Assembly (NCBI GenBank): GCA_903813345.2
Contig: CAIIXF020000010.1
Location: 10,718,349 to 10,782,348 of the forward strand
Direction of reading: 5' to 3'
DNA from: Owenia fusiformis
Taxonomy: Eukaryota > Annelida > Polychaeta > Sabellida > Oweniidae
DNA length: 64,000 nt
Below the pieces are notes generated by a model. The model saw only the letters and a list, made by a program, of their open reading frames with translations, was not told where the DNA came from and ran no database searches. A program made the translations under genes and the position numbers. Positions 11,581 through 26,000 of the stretch are shown here, one piece after another. Each line of letters starts with the position of its first letter. Position 1 is the stretch's first letter.

Positions 11581-14014
11581 CCAAACTAAGAAATGTTTCA
11601 ATGACACACAAGATCCTCTGCTTATCTCACCTGCTTCCCTTGTGAAAAGGGGAAGGGGTTCAGAGAAGGGACAGGATGTCGTAACCAAAAATTCTCCACC
11701 CTCTACTCTAGGCACATGCTGTCCGTAATATCCAATCCTGACAAAATGCATGGGACATGTGAGAATCCTGTCTACTTATTGAATCCATGGGACATACGAG
11801 TTGGTATAGAACATGTAGGAAAAGCTACAGGATAGCAGTCTTAGGACTGTCACAGGGTTATGAAATGTTCCAGGCAAAATACAAGATGGATATATTTGTA
11901 TGGAGACACAATCAACAGGAAACAAGGCATGAACATAACAAAATGTCACCAACAAGTTGCTCACAATATTATGAGTTCAATATTGAGTCAGATTTGAACT
12001 TCTGAGTACTTATAGATGATTTAAAAAAAACAATTGGTCAATTTTAAGCAAGTTGAAAAAGTATATTTTTGACCTTGAGAAGGTCGTTGAAGGCCAAATC
12101 TATAGTCAGATTTGAACTTTTGAGAACTTGTAGATGATTTTGAAAAAAAGTTGAAAGTACCTTTTTGACCTTGAGAAGGTCATTGAAGGTCAAATCTCAA
12201 CTCAGATTTGAACTTCTGATAACTTGTAGATAATCTTGAAAAAAAGTTGAAAAAGCAAGTTGAAAAAGATCTTTTGACCTTGAAAAGGTCTTCTGCCAAA
12301 GTTTGGCATTTAACAATAATAAATCTGGGTTGAGTTAAAACAAAATGTATATGTCTGTAAAAATAGATATATCAGAATTCATATTGCTATGGTGTCCAAC
12401 TTTTTTATGATGGTGTTTGGCAGGTGGTAGTCAGCGTTTGGAGACTGTAACAAATGGCAGGTGATGACATTTTTGTTTTTCATATTGTATTGCTCCACCC
12501 TCATGCACTATGCATATGCTAGTACATGTTCCCATCTTATTGAATTCCAATATGGAAATACAGGATTATTTCATCCTTGGTGTCAAGGGTATTTAAATTT
12601 TTCCATACCTGTGATAGAAGTGAAGCCTGGATTCTTTATTTCTTCAATAAAATACACTGCTATTTATGTCCATTATATGGAGGTACTTCTGATGTGTGCT
12701 GTACTATTCATTTAATGTTATAGATGTAAAATGAATGGTTGGAAACGTGTCTTCATTAAATGTAATGTACAGAATTCCAGACATACAACACATGTCTCTA
12801 GGCATTCTAGTACTTATTAATTTACATAAGAAAAATATAATTTATGCAATTATTTAACTACTGCACTGTTTTATTATTCATTTCCTCATATAGTTCATAA
12901 ATATAATTTATAGATATACATGTAGTAATAAGGAATTAACATATAACATATTTAAAGAAAAACTTATATCCATATTAATATTAATAATAACAACAATTAA
13001 AATAGTTTTTATCACATTCATTCTACTATAGAGATATCTCCCCTATGAGTTGAGTCCAGTCATGATTATCAAAAGCATGATTATCAAAAACAGCAATAAG
13101 TGAGATATTGTGTTCCATGTAATTGAATAAAGAGATATTCTCAAAATGAGCCATTTCTTGCTTCTGTATACTGGACTGTATAAACCTTTTCTGAATATGA
13201 GGAGTCATTCTTTATTCTTTATTTGATGCATCAGCCTCTGTTCATTTCTATGGATGGTAAATCACATTGCACTGTTTTAAAATGAAATACATTGTTTATC
13301 GATTTTAGGCACAGATAAAATGATCCTTACACCAAGATTCCTTCTCTAATATCTACTAACTGAACACATTTAAATGTAAAACTGAACACAAAAGTGGAGT
13401 AAAAATGAGTGAAATAACACAAGCATGAATTAAAAAATCATTTTCTTGATAATAAAAAATAGCAGAACCCTTTCAATAAATGTACTTTATTTTTTATCCA
13501 TTAAAAATTTAATTTTGTGATATGACATTTTTTAACTGAACACTGTGAAATTGCATTAATGAACTCAAAACACAAAGCCCTCTGCAGTTCTATTCCACTA
13601 AATGAAAATGACTGGATATTATTTCAATCCCATGTATCCATGATAATTTATTTTTAAACATCTAGGGGTCCATTTCTTGAAACATATCCATTGTTGGATA
13701 TCTTTGTAACCATGGTGACCATGATGTCATATGAGAACAATAGATAGGCATTCCTTTTAGGAATGCTTTAAGAAATATATCCCACGTATTAAAGCTTTAA
13801 TATTGTGCTCAAAATGCCAACTAGGATTTCGAGCAATTCTATCAGAGCATTGCTTCAGTTCAAATCTATACTATACATACTACTCTGTATGTACGCTTAT
13901 ATAAGAGCCATGTATTATCCTGTTATCGGCCTTCTGTTAAAACATCATAGAACTGCATTTAAAAATAATCCATTGAGTATAAACCAACTGCAATTAGTTC
14001 CCGACTGTTCCTTC
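11581..14014. other. Tail-to-tail gap between TTC12 and AMPD
   Basis: Holds the presumed 3' UTRs, the composite repeat 11930-12480 and AT-rich sequence. No further gene seen. Short frames here lack family similarity or splice support. Confidence 0.7.
11930..12480. repeat. Composite: dispersed-repeat ends around a 110-bp minisatellite
   Basis: The left end (AACAAAATGTCACCAACAAG) is in minus orientation, the right end (GTGTCCAACTTTTTTATGAT to GCAGGTGATGACA) in plus orientation. Between them are three degenerate units of CAGATTTGAACTTCTGAGAA ... GACCTTGAGAAGGTCATTGA. It lies downstream of TTC12. Confidence 0.7.
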
Positions 14015-17000
14015 TTACTGGGTCTGCTGAACACCATTCCCATTAGCTGTTTCATTGAGCTGTGCCTTTGCTGCTGTACATATGGTCTTAAGTTCTTCAA
14101 CGAGTGTTTCGTGTCTGTATGCTACCCTGATATCTGGTACATTAGTCCTGCTAATGTCATTACCAGCTACACCCTCCTTTGTGTAGTTAGGGCCTAACCA
14201 ATGCTGCTTCACCTTGAGGAAATAGCAAATAGGAAGTAGTAAAATAGGAAATAGTAAAATGGGAATTTTTCACTCAGTTTATAAATATAAGATTCAAGTT
14301 TTTACTTCAATTGCAAAGCTAAATTTTGAAGAATATTACTTAATTAATGATTAATTAATTTTACTTAAAAATTTTGTAACCCAAGACTTTTTTTATTTTA
14401 GTTGTTTGGAACATTTCCCTACTCTATTGTGTTGGGTTCTATTGTATTGTATTGATTTAAATTGTACTGTACTGTCCTTTACTGTACTGTACTGTACTAA
14501 ACTGTACTGTACTGTGCATAACTGTACTGTACAGTATTGTGTTATGTTGCAGTGCATACTCTAGAAAGCATGTACTGTACCTTGTGTGAAAATCCACTCA
14601 TGACAACACTGTTCTTGGCCAGCTCACACATGTCACATGATGACATCTTCCATACCTGGGCTGCAATGCTGTATTCTTCCATCAGAGGTTCCTACAAACA
14701 ACAAGCAAATAATTATTTACAGATTTCTACTGAGCAGACTTCTATTTACAGTACATTTATTTAAGAAGTGTATTAACTGACCACAATGAAAACATTTTAA
14801 AATCCAAACCAACCCATTTCATACAATAACCACAATTTCAGCTCATACCCAACCCAACACAACTATTGAAGCAAGATACCACCAAACTAGAAAGCAACCC
14901 CACCATATAAGCTATATATCTTCCCTATGAAACATACCCCGCATTTTGAAGCCCACTCCATGAGAAGCATACATGAAGTTTATGTGCCTAAAAACCTTTG
15001 AATCAATCCTCCAGCTCAGAACACAAGTTCACACTATCAATCAAATACTACTAAACCCAATGAACCATCCTTATAAATAAACCCCAGCCTATGAAACGTA
15101 CCTTAGTGTAATGAAACTGAAGAGGGTCATCTGTAGAGAGGGAGAGGTTCAGACCCCTGGCCAGGAAGTCTGGGAGGGGGTTCCTGTGGTAGTTGAGGAA
15201 CAGGGAGTTATTGCTGAGTGGCGACATTGCGATTCCTATCTGGGCTAGATAGTACAAGTATTGGAGAACAGGGGCCTGCAATGAAGAAAATAATATACAA
15301 CATCTGGAACTCATGAGCTACATTGTGTACAATGACACTATCCTTCACAGAAGACAGTATTTTGCATGTTTTGACATAGTGATTTGGCTTTCCATGAAAA
15401 TTAGAGTACACTGGATTATTTGGTTTTACGGATAGGAGATTTTGCAGACTAGCCCACAAATGACATATCACATGCATGTTTTGGACCCCTAAAATATATC
15501 TCCATTCAGAAAAAAATGTTAAGTATGAATAAAGAATGATTTAGGTCTATGTGAAAAACAACAATGAATTTTAATTTTGCATGAAGTTTCTGTACCCCCA
15601 CATTTCGAACTTACATAGATTTTGTCCATTACCCTATGTAAGTTTGGAGAGGGGTAAAATCAGGGTGAATCAGCAAAACCAAATGAATCTCACCTTTCTA
15701 AGAAGCAGACCATGAGATATGTTCTCTGATAGCATGAACCCTGTAACTAAATGATGGACTGGACCTGCCTCCCCACAATGTGGACGTAGCACCAATGTAT
15801 GAAGACCTCGTTCTCTGTAATACAAAAGTGGTATTTTTAAAGGTTATAGTGAACAAAAAGGGATTCATAAAAGTCGAAACATTTTAATTCTTTCATTTAT
15901 TCATGGGTGGATGGAGGGATGAAAGATGGATGGGATGGGATTGATGAAGGGATGGATGGATGGATTTGGTAGATGCAGTGATGGCATGGCTTTGGTGGAT
16001 GGCTTTGGTGGATGGATAGATGGATGGGATGGGATTGGTGAAGGGATGGATGAAAGATGGATGGGATCGGATTGATGAAGGGATGAATGGATTTGGTAGA
16101 TGCAGTGATGGAATGGCTTTAGTTGATGGATAGATGGTGTGGATGGAGGGATGGATGGAATTGAGGGGATAGATGGAGCTCTATATCCTCTAATATCCTA
16201 CCTTCTGAAGTTGTTGAGAACTGAGAGGTTTGCATAGAGGTAGTAGAGGTAGTAAGAGTAGGGAGGGTTCTCCTTTGATGCCCATTTCTCTGGTAGAGGA
16301 CTCTCTTTGTCAAATACAAGATTCTCTGTCTTGCTTTCATCATCTACTGAGTCAATGCCAGTAACCTAGAATAAATACATTATGCCAGTAAAAAGAGGCA
16401 CTTGTGTTCTAAAAAATCAGATAAGTACATTTTAATGAAAGAATATGATACTTATACAGTTACATGTAATAATGGACATTTATTTCATTTTTTGTCAATC
16501 ATAATTGTGGTGATGAATTACAGCCTTAGTTAAACCTAACCTAACACATGATAGAGTTCACATCAGTTTGTACTGAGGGGATAGATGAAATCCTCAGACT
16601 TCCAATAGTCTATATTGTACAACCTATAATATTACAACTGTACAATTTAAAGGAATTTTTTACCATATACTTACATGCTGCAGGAACTGGTGTAATTGTG
16701 GGTGACTTTTAGGATCATTAGTCACCTCAAACAGTGGCCGGAATATGTTCTCAAGCAGTTCTTGAAAGTTATTCAGAAGCTTTTTGGCCTTGTAGACATC
16801 ACTGAAATGTCAACATAATTGCTAAATACATTTACAGTGAAACATGTAGAGTAGAACACATCTTGAAGCCCTTTCATCTTTCAACTTCAATTATTAATAA
16901 TCAATTCAAAAAATTAAATTACTTCATTTTATTTTAATACCTTCTCAAATCCATGCAAATTCATTAGCTGAAAAATATTCTGAAGGATTTAAAATATTCA

Positions 17001-20000
17001 TTTAAAATGAACAAACTAAAACTGGAAAATAACATGAAAACTCACAATAGCCTGGGTATCTGTATCAGCCATCGTACATTATCGGAGTAGACCTGGTGTT
17101 TTGTGGCCCATATTGCTAGTTTGTCCCATTCGTCAGCACTTTTTCCATATATGGACAGACGATATTCAGCATTCTGGTATTTACTCTCCTCAAGATCTTC
17201 ACAAGTTTCCTAATGAATAAAAACAACAAAATATACAAAATAAAATAAAATGAGTGGACTCAAATTTAAATAAATAAAATGAGTGGACTCAAATTTAAAT
17301 AAAAAATTACATGTTCAGGGCAACTTGTACAAGTACACGGAAATTGAAATGGCAAGATACAATTTATTTTCAAATGTGTTTTGAATTTATGATTAGTTGA
17401 AAGAGCGCACTTTTGAGTTCATCATATGATCTTGCAAAGAAAACCTTGTGTCATGTTAAGAAGGCAAATTCTCAGACCTGGGTTTAGAATGGGACAAATG
17501 GGAACCAATCTGCTCATGGGAGGTCAACTGACTTCCAACACTTAATACAAAGTAATCTATAACACAATAATTTGTGACCCTTTATCTTAAAATTACAGCT
17601 TACCTTGATGACATGTGCAAAGTATTTTCCTCCAATGTAGTTATCAGTTTTGATGAAGATCTCCCTGAGTCTGCTCTCACCAATAGGATTGTACTTAGCA
17701 TTGAACTTATCAAACCTGTGGAAAGTATTTCGGTCCTGGAACAAATAACAAAAAAACATGCTCAAAATTTTCCATGTCATCAAATGTAATTTGTTATTTT
17801 TTTAACATTAAGGCTTCACAGCTATAAACTTTCAGCAGTAATTTGTTGTCAACTAAAATTTTTTGATAATGGCTTATTTTAATTAATGACTTGTTTTAAT
17901 TATAGACGAGGTGTATTTTAATTCAATTACAGCAAAGAGTGATCATTCAAATAAGCATTTTTACTGCTGTTTGGTTATGTTATAAAGTTGTTAACTTTAA
18001 ATATTATGGCTTCACTGCTATATACTTACAGCATGCACATCCAGCATGTCAACACTGAGTTCATAGGGCGTCAGATTCAAACTCTCAAAAACCTAAAAAT
18101 AAATCAAAACTTTAGATCTGTTGAGGATGAATAAATGAATATATGTAAACACAGTCATAGTTATTTGTGACATTTTCTAAACACATTTTAAAGTCTTGTT
18201 GTTTTTTAATAGAATGTACAATAATATTTATTCAAATCCCATTGATTTACAAAAATAATCAAAATTATAGAAAAATGCTCATTCTTTAGGAGTTTCTTAC
18301 GTTCTCCTTTTTTGAAGCATATTAAGGATTTTAATTCAATGTCTCATAATAAGTCAGGCTTTTAATCTCTCAAGATGAAGTAAAAAATTAGAAAGCAAGA
18401 ATATAGTATTATTAGCACTCTACAGAAATAGGAGCAATATCGACAATATATTTGCCTAAAGCATAAACTAACAGGTTGATGTGCATGGGGTTGTTAATTT
18501 ATTCTACTGTTAAGGTATGGAGTGTTGAATTTGATAATGAAGCTGGAATGTCATAATAGGTATCAAGTTCTATTTGAAAGAACTTACCTGAAAATTAGCC
18601 TCTAGGTCAACTTAGTGTTTGGCAATGTTATTCATATAGGCCATAGCGAACCCATCATTAAGTTATAAGGAACATCTATATTAATGTCACACTTTATTTG
18701 ATAAATGTCATAAAATGAATATATTTTCTGAAAAGTTGCTCACCTACTCATAATATTCATAAAATTCGCCATTTAAGTGTTCTCATTAAAAATGAGAATA
18801 ATGAAAATGTTTTACTTGGATTTTTTCTGAAAATATATGTATTGACAAAGGTTTCTCATTCCTCAATCAATTTGATTTACCGGTATCAAGGATTTTTATG
18901 ATCCTTTATCAGATTATGTCAAAAATATGATGATTCTGAACAGAATCTCTATAAATGATGCATCTTGTTCTATGTTAAAACTAAACACATTCAACACATC
19001 GTAACATGCCTCTGCCTTAACTCTTACCTGTTTAAGGGTAAGCTCCACTCCTTCACGATTTTTCGTAACAATGTCTGTAGGATTGCGTTTTACTGTACTT
19101 TTGATAAAGCGTAATAAGTGTTTTTGATTCATACAAGATGAAGCGTGTACGTGAGTGTCCACCTGTTAGATAAAAACACACAGGAAAAAGCAGGTTAGAT
19201 ATAGGATCACACTGAAGTTAAAGGCACACGCTTTATCCCAAACTCCTGTTAGGTTTGTTAGCTAGGATGAGGCGGGAGTGACAACCACACATGTCAACTC
19301 CATCACATGTTACTTTAGGCTGGTAAGATAGGGAAAGATAGAAGTTAAAGCCACACATTTAATTCACTCTCTTGCAACCTAAGGCTAGGGTAATGAATTA
19401 TTATGTTTTTAGCATTACAACATTTATTTTGACATGTTGCAGAAGTATGGTGGGATGTAATTTGAAAAAAAAAATTCCTCAAAATGACTAAATAGGGATA
19501 TAAGGAGACACAATTCTAATCACATATTGAGTAATTATGTGGTTTTAAAAGATGGAAAGAAATATGCTGAACATGTAATTAATTTACCCTAGCCTTTAAT
19601 CAACAAAAATGTTCGGCTGTTAAAATATAACAGAGAACATTTTTAAAAGAATAAGAGAGAGGAATGAAGCTTGCCTGCACAGGAGGGGAGAACCCGTAAT
19701 GCAATATTAACATTGCAGTATGGTTAACTGTTTCTGTAAGTGAGGTTAGATTACTCAATACAAAACCAGAATGACTACTTGTGATTCTGTGATACAATCA
19801 AGATGACTTGGATAAAGCACACTTGGGATAACCATGATGCCAAAATTCACTCTGGGTTGACAGATTTAGTTGGCCAAGTCCAGGTTCAATCAAAGTAATA
19901 ACCAATCTTCCCTACTGATTCTAAGCCTCGATTACTTCATCCTAGTCCATATAAGAAAAATGACAACAAAAATCTCAAGTGTTCAATCGGTTTTGTATCC

Positions 20001-23000
20001 TCAGAAACCTACACAACCTTACTTCTTTCAGCGAGAGCTCATGCCCAGATGGATCCATATACGCCTTGTCTTCAGCATATAATTTCACAGTTTTCTTAAT
20101 AAACCGTAATAGATGCTTCTGGTTCATACATGACGAAGCATGTATATGAGTATCAACCTGGGAAACACACAACTAACATAAAATGGAGAAATATTTCATC
20201 ATTTCAATAGCAAGGTCAGGTTTGGTGGATTGGCAAAATTTTTTCATCCAATATCAGAACAACTCTAGACTGATTGCAAAAATGCCTACATGCCGATTAG
20301 TGGATTTCAATGCTAGTATCCTCTAGGGGGGGGGAGGAGTTACTGAGATGCTAAGCCCATAAAACATAAGTGATAGAGTAATGGCAAAAATGATAGACTG
20401 ATTGTGTACAATCGTTCACGTTTTTTTAAATCAAAGTAATCATGAAAATGTGTTGTAATTGTATTGTTGTAAATGTATTGTGTACAATGGTTTATGTTTT
20501 TTTTAAATTAAAGTAATCACGACCCCCCCTCCCCTGTAAATGTCAGACTTACTTTAAAATTTAAAAAAATAGAAAGTACACACTGCAAAAAAATAATGCA
20601 GATGAGACACCATGCCCGAAAGGATAATATGTCATTGGCTTGGTTTTTATAACTGACAAAAATTCACCACTAATCACTGTCATGGTTAATAAATGATATA
20701 ACATAAGGTACCAGTATTCCACAAAACAAATATACGAGGGGCGATCAGGAATTTCTGGACCGTTGGCTCTATTTTTGCCATTTTTCATCCTTTCTTAATA
20801 TTTTTTTCACACAATGTAACCCAAATAAATAGGATCACACCATGAAGATTCCATTGTTCTTTGACATCATTATCCTATTATTTTTGTTACCATGGTAACT
20901 GATGACGCAATAAGGTGGGGCTCGCTATTTTGTACTTCGATTTGCTATAAAGAAAACCATGAAATTTCAAATAGATTGTAGTTTTAGCTTTTTCAATCAG
21001 AATTTAAATTGAATGACAGGTGATTTCAAATCAACTTAACTGAATGAAAGGTGCCCTCGGTGTCATCATGGTTCTCCAAAAGTGACTTCAGCACACTATT
21101 CGTAAGGAGAGGGGGCTGGAGTTCTTCAAGAGAATTCGTCTAAACAATGATAACGCACCACCCCAGAGAGCGAGCCTCACACAAAATGTTATTGATTCCA
21201 TTGGTTTTGGCCGTGTACCACACGCATCGTATTCCCCAGACTTAGCTTGCTTTGATTTCTATCTTTTCCCCACAGTGAAGAACAAATTACACTGAACAAG
21301 GTATCAACTTTGAAGACAGTAATATAATAAGATCATTTGGGAATTGACACGCCAATGTTACAAAGTAGGCAAAGATGGCCTGTATCGCATCTTTACGGAC
21401 CGGGTGAAAATTAAGGCATAACAATTAAATGCTTACAAAATGCTGGTAACTTCTTTGAAGGATTATGGAATAATAATTACAGTTACAATGAACATTAATG
21501 CATATACTTAATGAAATAATACAATCTATTACAGTATGTCACATATTCAGCAATGAATACAGTGTCTAAACATCATATGAAATTACTGTTGATTTTTCAA
21601 ATTTGGTACTTTTTCTGAGCTCCAACTCATTGCGTCACCGATTACCATGGCAACAAAAATAATAGGATAATGATGTTGTTGAACAATGAAATCTTCATGG
21701 TGTGGTCCTATATATTTAGGTTATATTGTGTGAAAAAAACACTAAGAAAGAATAAAAAAATGGCAAAAATAGAGCCAACGGTCCAGAAATTCCTGATCAC
21801 CCCTCGTATATATCGGAAGCTCACTCAGTGTTCTTAAATGACCCCCCCAAATGAGGATGCTGCATTTCTACAGCAGGTAAAAAACACTACGTTTAGTTGC
21901 TCTATGCAGTATGAAAATACACAAAAAATTCAATCAGTCAAGATAAACCCCCAAATGTCTGCAAAAAAAGCATGCGAAAACTTAAGTGTGTCTTGATATT
22001 AGTCAGGTACATGTATAACTAGAAGTGGGTGGGTGGGTTTTTTAAAATGGCCTGTTTTCAATACAGGAGCCTTACAGCTTCACTCATTAATTTATTCACA
22101 TGCTGAGTAGGGGGGGGGGGTGTTGCGGCTTCAATCCATAATCAATAAATAAGGTTTGACTTATTTAACTAAATGGAGAACCACCATCAATCATTAACAC
22201 AAATCAATTTCAATATTCGTTTTTTCAACACCAAGACCCTATAAACTCATGAAATTGAAATGTAAACTGGAATGGAATGTTCAGCGCAATTAACCTGAAA
22301 GGAAATAAAGCAAGGTACTCTGTGTTAATCACTGGATATAACGAAGCTCACTGCAAAGCACATGTGCAAAAATGCCTCACTTACACACATGGTGATCATA
22401 TATAAAACCTTGCCACATTTTGCCACATCTTGCCACATTCTGCCACAGTCATATTACAAGAGTGAAGTTTTAAATAAAACCTCACAAGCATTCACTTCAT
22501 TGTGATTTCACTTCGCAAGGACCACATACATGACCACCATGGTATTTCAGTAAGGCCAACAGCATTGATGCCACACTTCATAAGTGCTGATACCTCACTA
22601 AGAGTCATTTCCTTGCCAGTACTTGGGTCTAGATAGGCAGTATCACCTGAATGACGCTTCATTGTATGTTTAATGAAGCGAAGCAAATGTTTCTGGTTCA
22701 TTGCTGATGCAGCATGGACGTGAGTGTCCACCTAGAACATAACACAGCCAGCTTTGCAACACGTAACATGCATACTGATCAGTTAACATAAATAGACATG
22801 TAATTTCTGTATTTAATCTCTTGAATACAAAAACAATGATTAACATATATTACAAATAACATACAAGGGAATCCAAAGAGACAGACAGGTCAGCAAAGAA
22901 TTTTTCATAAAGTTTCACAAAATATTTATCCAATTTATTCAAATTATGTTTTAAACCATATAGGGCTTGGATTTTCCCCTCATTAAACACTATATGGAAG

Positions 23001-26000
23001 ATGTTCTGATTCACAGTGTTGGAGAGGTTATGAACTAATTATTTAGCAAATGAGACAATCCTAAAGAAGGCTCTCTGCCTGCTTTAATTCCACTAATATC
23101 CAAGGAATTCCCTCCATTGAGCTTTGAAATAATACACAGATAAATGTAATAACATAATAAGGTAACACCATTCTAGGTAGATTCGGAGAAAGAGCATCAT
23201 TATCAATATAATTTTTGATTGTAATTTCTCAATCCCTCTGATTCTACCTTCAAAGTATATAATCTTTAATTTTTAAACTGAGCGATATTTACTATTATAC
23301 CACTCTAAGTCCAATTACAGTTGTATAACATGGGTCTATAACAACGATATACAGTGGAGAGTGGTATATCGTCATCGTATACAACTCCTCCGTATACACT
23401 CCAGCGTATACCACTGTAGAAGTGCATTCTGGGAACTAATGAATATAGACTGACGAACAAGGTGTATATTTTGTTACACAGACTGTTGTGTCCCTCGAAT
23501 GGGCGGAGTGAATAAGGAGTTCCGACACTTCAAAATTTTCATAATTTCCTAAAATCAAGTGACGTCATAAATGGTTCCGGCATGATTTGCTAGAATCAAG
23601 CCACGTCATAAATGGTTCGAGATCAACATCGGCATTATTGAGTTGGCTATGGGATATTTTTATGGTTTTTAATTGTTATGATTGTATTCGAATCAACTGT
23701 AATTGAACTTAGAGTGGCATGATAAGATTATAATGGTTAATTCTGTATATCGTGCATTTTATACTCTCGAGAGAATATAATATATTCACTCGTTCGCTAC
23801 GCTCACTTGTGAATATATCATATACTCACTCGAGTATAAACACGATATACAGATAGAACCATTATATAACCTCATATTATTCAATTTTATATGAATACAT
23901 GTATTTATAAATACTGTAAGTATATTGGAAATAATTCAACGATGCTGACCTTCCTTATGTTATAGAAGTCTCTGTGTGGAACTTCCTTCTGAGCTGCAGA
24001 TTCCCTCAGCTCATTCAGCAAAACATGGAGCTGGTACTTTGAGGAGAGATAATTGAGACGTCTGTAGCAGAATGACTTCCTAGAATTGGATTTAACATTG
24101 AAAATAATTGAAGAATAAAAGAATTAAAGAATCAAATTATTCACATTAATAGGTATTATTTAATTGGCTAAGAGTATTCACATTGCAATGGCTACAGTTA
24201 GGAAATGCATTGGCTAAAAGTGTTTATACCACTCTAAGTCCAATTACAGTTGTATAACATGGGTCTATAACAACGATATACAGTGGAGAGTGGTATATCG
24301 TCATCGTATACAACTCCTCCGTATACACTCCAGCGTATACCACTGTAGAAGTGCATTCTGGGAACTAATGAATAAAAAAATCATGAAAATTTTCATGATT
24401 TCCTAGAATCAAGTGACGTCATAAATGGTTCCGGCATGATTTGCTAGAATCAAGCCACGTCTTAAATGGTTCGAGATCAACATCAGCATCATTGAGTTGG
24501 CTATGGGATATTTTTATGTTATGATTGTGTTCGAATCAACTGTAATTGAACTTAGCGTGGCATAATAAGATTATATAATGGTTCATTCTGTATATCGTGA
24601 ATTTTATACTCTCGTGAGAATATAATATATTCACTCGTTCGCTACGCTCACTTGTGAATATATCATATACTCACTCGAGTATAAACACGATATACAGAAA
24701 GAACCATTATATAACCTCATATTATATTACATTGGTGATTGGGTAAAGGGATTTATATTGTATTGACTAAGTGTTAACAGTGTAGTGGATAACTGTTATA
24801 CATGTATACACAACAAGGACATTGGCTAAAATTATTTACAATGCACAGGAAGAGTTATCAATGCAATAATATTTCTGAAAATTGAAACAATTGTAAATGA
24901 TAAGATTGATTTGATGATGTTACTATGATTCAATCATTAAAGCCAATTCATTCAAGTTATTGCATGCAATTCAAAATATTTTCAAGATATAACCTCCTGG
25001 CTCGTGATACTTACAAGGGACCATCACTGATAAAAGCTAGCAGCATATTCTGTTCCTTTAGAAAATCTTGTAGTTTGGGATATGGAACATTAACTGGCTC
25101 TTCTCTAGCAAAGGTATCGCTATTCTTGTAGACCTTATATACACCATCTTGTATTTTGAACTTGCATCCACAGTCGTCCAAAAACTCCAGTTTAAATGGG
25201 TCACCTGCTGTAGACGGGGGGTGAATTGGATGGTCTGAAAACATAAATAGGATCTTTAAATACTTGGAAAATTTTAGAAATGTGTTTCAACATTTCATCT
25301 TTAATGATTATATATTCCATATGATAATATTAGCTTGAATCATTTAATATATCATAACAATCTAAATCCTTTACAATTAGAAATGTGATTATTCTCAAAA
25401 AAGCAGGGTATATGTGTGTTTAAATGTATGTATTAAAATGAATGAAGTAAACCAAATCACACAATATTTGAATGTAATAATGAGTACACACTGGCTTACT
25501 GGACACAATACAGTTAAAAAATTGATGATTCATAGTGGAAAATGTTCATGCCAGTAGCGGGATGTGTCAGGTCTACCTGGTGTGGAATAGAATAACAGAG
25601 AGTATTGGAACCACAACTGATTATTATTGTATTAGGTGAATGATGATTAATCATTACCATGCTGTTTTAAAAACAATGAAGAAATTTGTTTATACTCTTT
25701 TACCAGGCACTTTGTTAGAATAGGGGGATGTATATCACAATACAATAGTTATTTGTGTGGGAATAAAATTTCAATAGTAAAGATAAAATAAAAAGAGATA
25801 AGGTAAGAAAAAGAAGTGGAAATTCAACAGCACTCTCATAACGCTGGGGGACATCTCTGACCATAAAATGTATACCTCTACCATCCACTGATCCTGCTAA
25901 AACAATTTCAAAACTCAATGCCAATACACTTGACAAACACAGAATTTAAAAATTGAGATGCATAATTAAAGGGCATATTCTCAGAAGTTTAACAGAATAA

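Noticed and set aside
15895-16175. CRISPR-like regular spacing
   Set aside because: GATG-type minisatellite in a eukaryotic intron, with no unique spacers.
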